From positions 29,112,120 to 29,176,119 of the forward strand of contig OZ026520.1 of NCBI GenBank assembly GCA_964019695.1: 64,000 nucleotides of DNA. The letters are read 5' to 3'. This document shows positions 1 to 12,400 of this stretch, piece by piece. Numbering within the stretch: position 1 is the first letter of the stretch; every line of letters begins with the position of its first letter. A program made the position numbers and the translations under genes. The stretch is from Loripinus fragilis. Lineage: Eukaryota; Mollusca; Bivalvia; Lucinida; Lucinidae. Below the pieces are notes generated by a model. The model did not search any database. It saw only the letters and a list, made by a program, of their open reading frames with translations, and was not told the origin of the DNA.

Positions 1-153
1 AATGGTTATTTTCCTATTATTCCTTTGTAAAATTCCACGATATAAAAAATTTGGGAGCCACACATGACTGTGTTCTATCCAAATCCATGTTATAACGAGG
101 TGTGTTATAAAGAGATTGTACTATAACAGTATCATGATGTGGACTGTTTATAG
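1..153 (+). other. Intron upstream of exon 1, with repeat remnants
   Basis: Bases 1-75 are a diverged copy of 16676-16745 (both have TTCCTTTGTAAAATTCCA and GGAGCCACA). Bases 82-115 match 17038-17070 (GAGGTGTGTTATAAAG). The same pair of fragments therefore lies just before exons 1 and 4. No coding signal was seen before the acceptor. Confidence 0.5.
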
Positions 154-349
154 GATACATCAACAATGATGCGGGAGCCAGCCATGGGGGAGAGGGTGGA
201 AAAGACAGCGCTGGTAGCCGTGGAACACCCTACGATAATTTTCTCGAGCCTCAACAGATGGGAACAGGCTGTGGTGCAGTGCTTGGTGGTGGCCTCCTCA
301 AGTTAAGGGCACTGCAACAGCTTGATATGCAAGGAACTATAACTGCAAA
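154..349 (+). CDS. Exon 1 in window: module 1 opening
   Basis: The acceptor is at 152-153 (gtttatag) and the donor at 350 (gtaagc). The exon opens with two bases of a split codon, probably Gly, and then reads YINNDAGASHGGEGG, a module opening. A PYDNFLEPQQMG segment follows, corresponding to Y-G-x4-P in other modules, then GGGLLKLRALQQLDMQGTITA. The last two bases (aa) join the first base of the exon at 13203 to make Asn, giving ITANGG, the same motif as in exon 8. Phase 1 in, phase 2 out. Upstream exons must exist to the left of the window. Confidence 0.85.
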
Positions 350-3343
350 GTAAGCTCAACTCAGGTTTAGATAAACAAAAAATGTCAGCTTAAAATTGTA
401 AATATTTTCTTACCCATAATTTTTAGCATATGTTTTGGGTGCTCAAAAGAACCGTCTCATTGAGACAGTTCTTTTGAGTACCCACAACATATGTTTTGGT
501 TGAGAAATAAGAAAATTGTTTTTTCTGTTACCAACACTTAAAAGCAATTCTCTGTAACCACCAAAATATTTTGGCCACGCATAGTCAGGGATTTTGATAA
601 AGACGTTATATTCAAGTAGAGATGCATCAACTTTAATAATAAACTTTGTTTAGTTTTTCAAAAAGTGTAACCGTTTCCATGGTAACAGACGGAGAAGTTC
701 CGAAAAATGGCACTTTCATGAAATTGCATACCCTCATTTTCTTTTCCTTATTCATTGAATTAAGCTAAAAGTTATCAGTAATTTTATGTTTTTATGTCAA
801 AGTAGATAGATTAAGCTTTGTGATTTTAAAAAAGTTTTGAGGTTGGGGCATCTTAGATATATTTTATTTGCAAAATATTTGGATTTTTGATGAAAAAAAA
901 CGAGTTTGGGGGTCAAATTTGATAACAAACTATTCAAAATCGCAGCAGTTCTGTGTATTACTGCATATATTATTAGAAAAAGGACACTTTGAAAAGTTAA
1001 ATTGTGAAATAAAATTCATGGGAACTTTTAATACTGCAAAGAAATCAGAATTTTAATTTTGTCCTAAATTATTGCTCTCAGAGGTATGCATTTTATGCCT
1101 TAACTTTATAAATTGTAGATAAATTAAGCTATTTCATGCATGATTACGGTTAATCAGCAGTAAAGACAGGTGTAAAAGCATAAAAACGGCATTGAATGAC
1201 ACCGGAGACACCCTGGAGACCTTAAAGGGAGGGACAGCCTAGCAACAACACAACAGTCAAAATTACGGTCGGGTATGAAAGCCATGACCGCGCCGTGCCT
1301 GGAGGCGCGGCCGCGCCGAAATCTGCCGCGCCAGAAATATATTTTTCCCTTCTCGAAGCACAAAGAGGTATAATTCCAATTTTTTTTCGCTATATCAACT
1401 GCAAATAGTATTATTAACAATTGCCAATAAAAAAAATATTAGTTTTCCCGAAATTATGATTTTATAAGCAATTTGACATGTGCCAGGGGTATGAAAGACC
1501 CTGCCGCGCTGTGCTGTGCCACTTGCATTAGGTAGTATTTCCCAGCTATCTGAAAATTACCTGACCCGAGTATCATGTTTTTTTTAAGTAGAAATGAGGA
1601 TAAGAACGAATAATGGTTCTTATTTTTCTTTTCCTGATTTGGGAAATAATGTTTTCATTAATAAAAACGGCAAAACAGATCCCAAAACACTCAATAGGCC
1701 CCTTTTATGTTGAGCGGTCTATATTGATTTGACACCAGTTGTGATTACACTTTGTTTTCATTTGACACACTGCATTATAATTTAATTACTATTAGAATGT
1801 TGTTAATATAACCGAAGCTTTGTGAGATGCATTCAAAATATAAATACATGTCCAAGTTTATAAGTTCCTAACTCTGAATGGATGGGACTAAAACTTACCT
1901 GTAGGGCAATTAGTCATCAAAGAAAAATGATTTACCAAAGACCATATCCCAGTTACAGCGTTTTCTTTATTTATCCTCGACCCAGTAGCGAAACGTCATT
2001 CGACTGTCGTTTCGCGGCGGGCCGATGGTGGCCCTCTTATATCTTTAATGGGATAGTGTCATAAAATCATTTTTGTTTGATGTCCAGCTCCTGCCACTTG
2101 GAGGCTACCCCATTTAGGAGCCACACGTGAGTTAGGTGTACAATATGAGCTCAATGTTAGATTTCTAAAAATATGACATTCCGACCATGGTTTATTCAAA
2201 TAAGTCTGTGCAGACTCCTGTTGCGTTGAGATGCTCGTATTTTTGCCTTTAGAAATTGGTCAGGCAACGTACAAAGGACCTGGCCCCTAGGTTCTAAAAG
2301 TTTTTGCATACTCAACTCAGCACGAAATTTATCCTGCTCATAAATGTTAAAATGCCAGCAATTGTTGGCATTTTAACATTTATTAGCATGATAAATATAA
2401 CATCTGTGAAACTCAAAGCAATAAACTTCTTCATTCTTCGCGCTTATTGAAGTTTACAAACTTCTTTTTAGTAATTCTTTCATCAAAAGTGATTAAAGAA
2501 GTCGTTATAATCTGTTAATCGCACTAATTGATAAGATTAAAGGCATGCGTACACCTTTAATTAGTTTGTTTGGTTCATCAAAGTCAGGAATATACAGGTT
2601 TCTTTTTTAATCATTTAATGATGACCCTTTCATTATAGTCTGATGCAAGGGGACCGTGAACAAGTTAAACTGACCGGTTAATTGTCCAGCTGTAACAGCC
2701 CATGAAAAAAGGGCCTATCGAGTATGTGCGTTATTATTATTATTGTTATTATTATATTCCATTATATCACATTGTATGCCCAAAACACCCACTTAGAATC
2801 ACCCTTCCCCACATTTCTAGTATAAAAAAACCCCAGGACATATATTCCAGTTATCGACTGTTAAAAAACTAACAGTAAACTGCCATTAACTTAAGTGGCA
2901 CGGCGGTCCGTGGAAACACCCCAAACGACCCCAAAACACCCCAAACCACCTCCAAACCACCCCAAACCACATCTAAACCACACCAAACCACTTTCTTAAC
3001 ACCCAAAATATGTTTTTGTGATAGTATCAATAATATAAGAAGAAATTTAAAAGCATTTTTATTACGTTGACCTGCCATGTTAGCCCCAAACCACCACCAA
3101 ACCACCCCAAACCACCTCAGACCACATCTAAACCACACCAAACCACTTTCTTAACACCAAGAATATGTTTTTGTGATAGTATGAAGACTTGAAGAATGAA
3201 TTTAAAAGCATTTGTATTACGTAGACCTGCCATGTTAGCCCCAAACCACCACCAAACCACTCCAAACAACCTCCAAACCACCTCAGACCAGTCTCCCTGG
3301 ATGCAAACAAGCCCACTCACACACACCCTCCCCCTCTCTGTTT

Positions 3344-3410
<67 letters not shown>

Positions 3411-6400
3411 AGGACCAACACACCAAAAACAGTAAATCCCCTTTTTTCGCTTCACACCGTTCATTGTGAAGATCAAACATGTGATGCGCCTTTAACATGG
3501 TTTGGGTGGTTTAGATGTGGTTTGGTGGTGGTTTGGGGCTAACATGGCAGGTCAACGTAATACATATGCTTTCAAATTTCTTCTTAATTTATTGATACTA
3601 TCACAAAAACATATTCTGGGCGTTAAGAAAGTGGTTTGGGATGGTTTAGAGGTGGTTTGGGGTGGTTTGGTGGTGGTTTGGGGCTAACATGGCAGGTCAA
3701 CGTAATAAAAATTCTTTTAAATTTCTTCTTATATTATTGATACTATCACAAAAACATATTTTGGGTGTTAAGAAAGTGGTTTGGGATGGTTTATATGTGG
3801 TTTGGGGTGGTTTGGAGGTGGTTTGGGGTGGGTTGGGGTGTTTTGGGGTGGTTTGGGGTGTTTCCACGGACCCGTGGCACGGTGACCCTAAAATGCGTAA
3901 AGGACTCCTTTTCGCGTAAAGGACTCCTTTTCGCGAAAAGGACTTTTATTTTTGCGAAAAGGACTTTTATCATGACTAAAACTATTTATTAGGGTTATGT
4001 TTGAGCTTTAATATTATAAACCTGAAGTTAAACGATATTAATCTATCAATATTATGCAGTAGAATCGTTTTTGAAACGATATTTCACGGAAATGGCAGAA
4101 ATAGTGACTTGCGAAAAGGAGTTTCATTATTAAGAAAAGGACATTGTATCTGATCTATTTTTTCTTATTTATTTATTTATCTATTTAAGTATTTATTTAT
4201 TTGATTTGAATAATAATAGTAAGCAAGCAGATATCTAGTGTTCAAAAAATAATATAATCCGAAAAAGCACCTGTGTACGATACATTATTTAGCTTTGCGA
4301 AAAGGACTGTCGATTCCGTCTGAGACTATGTTTGAATATCCATATCCGTTTGCATGCTATTATTTTTAAGAAATACAGTAGAAATTAGTATTGTCTGAAT
4401 AAATCAAACCTCCAAATGTCAAATATTGAGTATTTGAGACAATTGCACCATAAAAAATTGAATTTGAAACGGGCTCAATTCCGCGTAAAGGAGTTTTATT
4501 CTTACGAAAAGGACTTGAATTAAGGGTGAGGTTGGCGCCGTTAAACCGGTTTAAGCCCTCCAGTAAAATATTTTACTGACCTTTCCAAGGCGGTACTTCT
4601 TTTGTGGATCTTTTATGTTTTTGTTCTGTCTTGTGTTTGCTATGTTTTGTGCGCGTCTGTTTATATGTGCTTTGTGGTCACCTGCTGGGAAAGGGCTGAC
4701 CTCTTGGCTCTCGTTTGTGGTGTCTTCTGTGAGTTTATCACTTTCCCATTGGTATCCTGGGTCAGGTGGGGTACTTGATTGTATCGATTCCTGATCTTTG
4801 CACCATTACTTACTTTGATCATATATTACGTTCACGAAAGAGCCTGGACTATGGACGATTTAATATGCCTGTTAATTAATTACTTCTTATATTTATAGAT
4901 GATCTTAAAAGGTTAGCTTTTTGCGAAAATGAAGCATAACTTGAGCACATCGAGATATTGATACGTTTGGTATAATAGAACCAAAGACTCTGACGAACCT
5001 GCTCAACGGCGCAGGCCCAGAAGATGGGTGATTTTGATTTTGATTTGATACGCGTCTTTACTAATTACAGAAAGAAAATATATCACTATTTCGGAAAGCT
5101 TTAAATTACCAAAATGCAACTGTGCGTCAATAATCATGTGGGATTACTGTTATGATGTCTTTGTTTAATTTCGATTCTTTACGTCCCATCAACAATCTTT
5201 CCATTATAAATGGACATATCTTCCTGGGCTGAACCAGTACTGAGCTAGGATTAATGTTTTTGCTCAAGGAAACAACACAGTGACGTCGGTGAGGCTCGAA
5301 CCCGCGCCCCCGGTCTGATGATATCTTTGTAAAGTTAGGGATTAGATATTGGTAAATATAGCAAAAGACAAATAAAATAGGCCAAGTTATTTTTTATTGA
5401 AGCAAGAACGGTAAGCACGGTCCCTGCTGAATTCAGGACCGCTTTTAAAACCATTAAATCACATTTAGGGTTATTTTTTCTTTCTTTTTTAACACTTGTC
5501 TGCAAAGGCAACATTTTTTAATTTAACCTAAAAATAGCAAAGTATGTGCCCTAGAATGCACCAAATTGCACCATTTTTTTTTTCAAAAAAAAATCCGGGG
5601 GGAGTGAGGCATGCCCCGGACCCCTAGCATGGCTTCTCGCCTTTTACGCACGCAGGAAAATACTTCATGTTTCAAATATGGTGATTAAGATTTGTATTTT
5701 GTGACATGTTGAAAGGAAGCCCATTTCTATCCCGTTTTAAAGTGGTGAGGGTTCTAGCGAGAATGTGTCCATACACAGACTCAATGAGCCTTCGCTGCCC
5801 GAGAGGATAACTGTTATATTTTGGGTGCTCAAAAGAAACGTCTCATTGAGACGGTTCTTTTGAGTACCCACAATATAAATTTTGGTTGAGAAATAAGAAA
5901 AAAATCGATACACACTCTTAACTAAAGGCTTGTTCTAATGTCGTCTGCTGATAGCATTTATAATACGTTTGAGCCCAGATAAAATGTCGGGCCTGATCTA
6001 GATAACTCATGTTTGACATAAGCACAACAACGGACGATAAAATAGTAGTCAACAAACAAATAAGCCGCTCTTTTCATCCCTTAAATACCTGGTTAGGTAA
6101 ATATGTTAATTGGCCATGTTTATTGCCAATGTGTCAAAGAATGTGATAAACTATTCTAATCCGTTTATTTTGATTGATTTTGAACAGATGGACTTTAATT
6201 GGGGACACCCGTGCGATATGATAAAATTGAATTAACCATGAAAAGATTGCACAGCTAGCTAGTAGGGCTAGACGCATAAAATATTTTCTTCAAATGCATG
6301 TACATGCCGCCAGCAGTGAACGCTCTTGCGAGAATGCGCATTTGTACAGGATCGACTTATCATTCGCTGCTCCCATGTATGTAAGCTCTATTGATTTAAA

Positions 6401-9400
6401 CTGTCTCATCCACAAATATTCTTTTACATCATAACAGTAATCATGCATTATTGACGCACAGTTGCATTTTGGTAATTTAAAGCGTTCCGAAATAGTGATA
6501 TATTTTCTTTCTGTAATTAGTATTTAACCTCAAAAAGGCGCGTATAAAATCAAAATCACCCATCTTCTGGGCCTGCGCCTTGGAGCAGGTTCGTCAGAGT
6601 CTTTGTTGTTCTACTATGCCAAACGTATCAATATCTCGATGTGCTCAAGTTATGCTTCATTTTCGCAAAAAGCTAACCTATTAAGATCATCTATAAATAT
6701 AAGAATTAATTTACTATCAGGCATTAAAATTCGTCCAAAGCCCAGGCTCTTTTCGTGAACGTAGTATATAAAGATCAAGTCCTTTACGCAAAACCGAACA
6801 AACGAGGTCCTTTTCGTAAGAATAAAACTCCTTTACGCGGAATTGAGCCCGTTTCAAATTCAATTGTTTATGGTGCAATGGTCTCAAATACTCAATATTT
6901 GACATTTGGAGGTTTGATTTATTCAGACAATACTAATTTCTACTGTATTTCTTAAAAATAATAGCATGCAAACGGATATGGATATTCAAACATAGTCTCA
7001 GACGGAATCGACAGTCCTTTTCGCAAAGCTAAATAATGTATCATACACAGATGCTTTTTTCGGATTATATTATTTTTTGAACACTAGATATCTGCTTGCA
7101 TACTTTTATTATTCAAATCAAATAAATAAATACTTAAATAAATAATAAAATTAATAAGAAACAATAGATCAAATACAATGTCCTTTTCTTAATAATGAAA
7201 CACCTTTTCGCAAGTCACTATTTCTGCCATTTCAGTGAAATATCGTTTCAAAAACGATTCTACTGCATAATATTGATAGATTAATATCGTTTAACTTCAG
7301 GTTTATAATATTAAAGATCAAACATAACCCTAATAAAAAGTTTTAGCCATAATAAAAGTCCTTTTCGCAAAAATAAAAGTCCTTTTCGCGAAAAGGAGTC
7401 CTTTGCGCGAAAAGGAGTCCTTTACGCATTTTAGGGTCACCCCCCGTGGCACGGCACAGCGCGGCAGGGTCTTTCATACCCCTGGCACATGTCAAATTGC
7501 TTATAAAATCATAATTTCGGTAAAACTAATATTTTTTTTATTGGCAATTGTTAATAATACTATTTGCAGTTGATATAGCGAAAAAAATTTGGAATTATAC
7601 CTCTTTGTGCTTCGAGAAGGGAAAAATATATTTCTGGCGCGGCAGATTTTGGCGTGGCCGCGCCTCCTGGCGCGGCGCGGTCATGGCTTTCATACCCGAC
7701 CCAAAATTACTTCCCCTTTGTAGCTCTTCAAATAAAGGGACATTTAGCCATTTAAATTACAAACACGTTGAGAAAGAAACAAGACTTTTACAGGTTGATA
7801 TCTCTTCTGATATGTGTTTTTTGTTCCGATGATGGCCATGAGTTGAAATATTTGATTGTCAAATCAAAGTTTCTACTTGCTGAGGATCAGTTTTAAACAG
7901 ATAATATCCGTCAAACCGATTTTTACATTTTACAAGTTTTGATTTTTAGAAAAGCGTCTACATTTGATCGGTTTTCTTATGGAAATACCAGTTTACTGCC
8001 AATTGTGAGTTAACTCTTTTCTTTTTAAAACAAAATGCTTTCAAATTAAATAATCTGCAATGTTAAAAAGGGCTATTTGTGTGTTTCTGCTCCGGGTAAT
8101 GGCTCTGGGAACCTTGCCTGACTGCTAGAATTATGGTGCATGCAATAATAACCAGAAAGGACTGGAATTGCTGGTGAGTAGGCCCCTGTGATTTAGTTTA
8201 ATCAAAGGCTTAGTAACTCTGATCAGTCTCATTTACAGAAGGGTACTCTTTCAAAACAAAGTAAGCCCTACCCCCACCATACTGTATGTAACAACCATTC
8301 ACCTGTGTGAATGAATCCCCATCCCTTCTGACAATTGAAAATACATTGTATTTTTCAGACCTGGTGAATGAAAAAGATCAGGCTTCTGCTACAAGGCAGT
8401 TGCGGATCCAGAGGGGTTTTGGCCAATCATGGAGAATTCTCAGAAAAATCAGGAAAAATTAATAAATTATCAGGAAAATTTAACAAATTAAACCCCCTTT
8501 GTAAATTTGAACCTTCTCTCAAGAAATCCTGGATCCATCCCTGTACAAAGTATAATAAAAGCAGGCTATTTATGCATTTACTAGATGCAACTTCTTGAAA
8601 TGCATGTACTCTACACATTCTCTTTCAAGTTTACACATTCCCCTTCAAGTTTTTAGATCCATCTCTCAAACCTCACTTTATAGGTTCAGAGTAGACAGGA
8701 TGGCTCATTTGCATTAACCTCAATAAAAGGTGATTTAAATGCAATCACCTTAACTCCCAGCTTGTTGGATAATTAATGCAGTCAGTAATGGGTCTGATTG
8801 GTAGTCTGGTTGTTTGAACTCCTAGCTGGTGGGCCAGGCATACATTCCCAAAGATTATTCTCAATACTTCTTACTCATGTATAGCAGTTGTCAGTAGCTG
8901 CCAGAACTTCACAGAAGTATGATTCAGCACGTGCCGTGTAAATGATACTTTTAGTACTGATACACTATGTAAAGTATATATATATGAGAATAAGGATAAC
9001 TGAATTTATTGATCATCTTGAGATGAAAGAACATTTGTTTAAAGCAATTCAGAGCCCCAAGCAAATCAAATAAATTTTGTTTTACCTGGCATAAAGAAAA
9101 AACACCTCAGCAGAGGTCAAGATAAGGATAGTTTTTGCGCCTAAAAATGAAATGATTTTCTTCCCCAGGAATTTAAGCGGTGTTTTGGATGTGCAAAAGA
9201 ACCATCTCATTGAGATGGTTCTTTTGAGTACCCACTACATATATTGTGGATGAGAAGTAAAAAAAATATCAAATTGTTGAATAGAGTAAGAGCATATTCT
9301 TTTGATGGAGTTTGGAAAAATAGTTCTTAAAATGGATGTATAACAAGGGAAAGTACATGTACATGTAGGTTTGGGGCAAAAAAAAAATTACATATAAATT

Positions 9401-12400
9401 TTAGCCATTTTTATATATCCTTTCTTGATAGATAAGATCTCCAATCAAGTTTGAGCCAAAATAGACTAAATGGATGCATCATTTATATTTTTAGGGATCA
9501 TAGGGTAGAAATACCCCTATATACACATGTATATGAAATGCTATATTTAATGAATTTTTCTCATATTGTTTTATCAGATGAGATGATGTGTTTCTATGGC
9601 ATCTCATCTGTATCTTCATTGTTAATCCATGTTTCCATTCCGGCATTCATACTCACAGTTCAACAATCCCATAAAGCCTGACCAGTAGACAAAAAAAAGT
9701 AAATTGGTGAATTTGGACCACTAACATTTAAGCTTTCAAAAAAAAAAAAGACTATTCCATCAAAAATATCAAGAAATTACATGTACATGAATTAAACAAG
9801 ACTTGAGAAGCTATTTACCACACATACATGTACATGTATCATTCTAGCATAGAATCAATATACTGACTTAGATGCAATTCTGTGGACTATAAAGTAAGAA
9901 TGAAGGCAAAGAACAGGAATAAATACAATCAAGCCCAGGACACCATTAGCGAAAGAGATCAAAACACAAGAAAATACCACATACAAGAGAGTAAAGAGCT
10001 AAGGTACATGTATTTCCTTCCTTAACTCACCCTCAACCCTGTCAAAAAGGTCAAAACATTTTTTTCTGATCATCATGTGGCATAAAGGGAAAAGTGTAGA
10101 ACAAACTGCCAAAATTTGTCCGGACTATTTCTCACCAATTGCAACCATTCAAGGAGTTTTTTTTTTTTATAAATATGATAAATTTTGATATGTAGATTTT
10201 TTTAAAGAGAGTTTGAAATATGAAAACCTGGGCTCAAGGGCTGACCAGAAGGCATGCCCAGGTCCAACTAATTTTAAAAGTCCCAATATCTCAGAAACCA
10301 TTCTGATTTTCACCCCTAAACCATATACACTCATATATCTTATGACACAAAGTATCCAGTAATATCGATCAGGAAGTCCCCCAGGTGTGCCCACTGTTGA
10401 GGCATTCAAAAGCACTTTCTGAGAAGTCCCTCCAGGGCATGCCATGATTATTCATATTTCTTATGATACCAAGCATTCAGTTATAATGACCCGTGAGACC
10501 GGGGTGAAACCCCCGGGTGTGCCATCACATGATCCACTTCATTTACTTCATAAAAGGCTTACTATCTTGGAACTGCTCAGATCACTACCCATAAACCATA
10601 AATTTTCATGTTTCTTATGAGAAGAGAGTATTCATAAGCACTTACTGAGAAGTCCCTCCAGGGCATACTCAGCAATTCCCCACCCCATTTAGTACTTCAT
10701 TAAAGGCTTAATATCTGGGAAATTGTTCAGATTTTCATCCCTAAATTTATATAAGAGGGTCTGGATGGGGTATAATGATTAGTGAATAATGGCCTTTTTT
10801 TATAATGAACAGTGAATAATGAGCCAAAAAATACTGAATAGTGAATAATGAGGGCCTAAAAAATAATGAATAATCCTATATTTTTAATGAATTGAAGGAG
10901 AAATTAATGAATAGTGATAAATCAGACTTCTTTGCCACCTTTCTTACTTTTAATGAATAATTGGTCTTATTTTAATGAATAACCCAAAATTTTAATGAGA
11001 TGAATAATGGGCTAAATTTTAATGAATAGTGAATACCATACCCCCCCCCCCCCCCCATCCAGACCCTCATATAATGATGTTTCTAATGATAAGATACATT
11101 CAGTAACACTGACAGTGATGTCCCACAGGCATTGGGGTGGTTTGGGAGACTTTATAATCAGTAGATTACAATCATATATCCCATTCCTCATGAAAATGCT
11201 TAAAATGTCAACATTTGGAAAACTGGTTCTAATTGATAATTGGAACAATATTATCTATATTTTCTGGACATTTGCTGGCAAGGATTATTTAATGGCTGGC
11301 TTTTGTTTAAAAAAAAAATATGAATAATTTTCTTGCAAATAAAAGTGAATGAAATCACTTTTTCCTCCTGAAATTGCTCAAAAGGCCAATATTCCGAAAA
11401 CTAGTACCGCTTGATTATTAGAGCGTTAATGGCAATTTTTGATTTTACACAGATAACAACTGTATTATGATGAGATCTGATAGAATAAATCATTTTTACA
11501 CAAACTTATCCTTTCTAAATAACTTCATTCCGCATAAAGCTGCTTAAAAATTCAATTTTCCGTTATTTGGTACCGTCTGATTATTTGTACAATTATTGCT
11601 ATTTTCTTAAAATTTTACAGCAATTTCTATTTTACTGATGAATTCTGACATAATAAAGTAAATCCCTACTAAAACCAATGGTTATCTTATCTTAATTTGG
11701 CCTAAAAATGCACATTATCCAAGATTCCAAAAACTGGTACTGTATGATCATTAGGGCAAAAAGACATGTTTGGCATATTTCCAGGCAGTAACTGATGATT
11801 AATGATAGAATTAATAACTTCTAATGAAATAGACTAGTTTTGTAACACTTAACATAATTTTCATTGTCTTATATTGCCAAAATCATCTCATTTAAGTAAC
11901 CTGTACAAAACAGCTTTATTTAGAGAAATTGATTTGTTGGTCCAATTTAACCAGAATTACCAAAAAAACTTCAAATAGTCCCACAGATTTTATTGCAAAT
12001 ATTTTATGACCTAAGGTTGGGTTGTCAGAATCTATTGAAGTTGAATACCAGTATAGCTGCGTTTTTTTGAAAAATATCCCTAAAAATTGCCAAAAAGCCA
12101 TTTTTACACATTTTGGAATTTTGCCAATTTTGGTATATTTTAGGACCCTACTGCAACCAGCACGTGCATGATAGAACCAAACTACATATATCAAGAGTTA
12201 GAGTTGATACAATATTGTAGTTTGGCCGAAACCATTTGGTTATAGAATGTTTTTTGAATAACTGCAAATACTTTCAAATTAGTGTTTTTTCATAATTTCA
12301 AAATACAGAATCTACGAAATTTGCCCAAAATGAACAATCATGGTTTCCATAGCAACCAAGGGTAACAAATAAAAAATTACCTTATTTTTGGTGGTTTTGG

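Noticed and set aside
1154..1420. Similar short proteins predicted at 1154-1420 (minus) and 7548-7832 (plus)
   Set aside because: They are similar because the DNA is an inverted repeat; the frames differ at both ends and have no recognisable domain.
3117..3476. Arg-Glu repeat frame on the minus strand
   Set aside because: Product of the (TC)n microsatellite and the ACC-rich palindrome.
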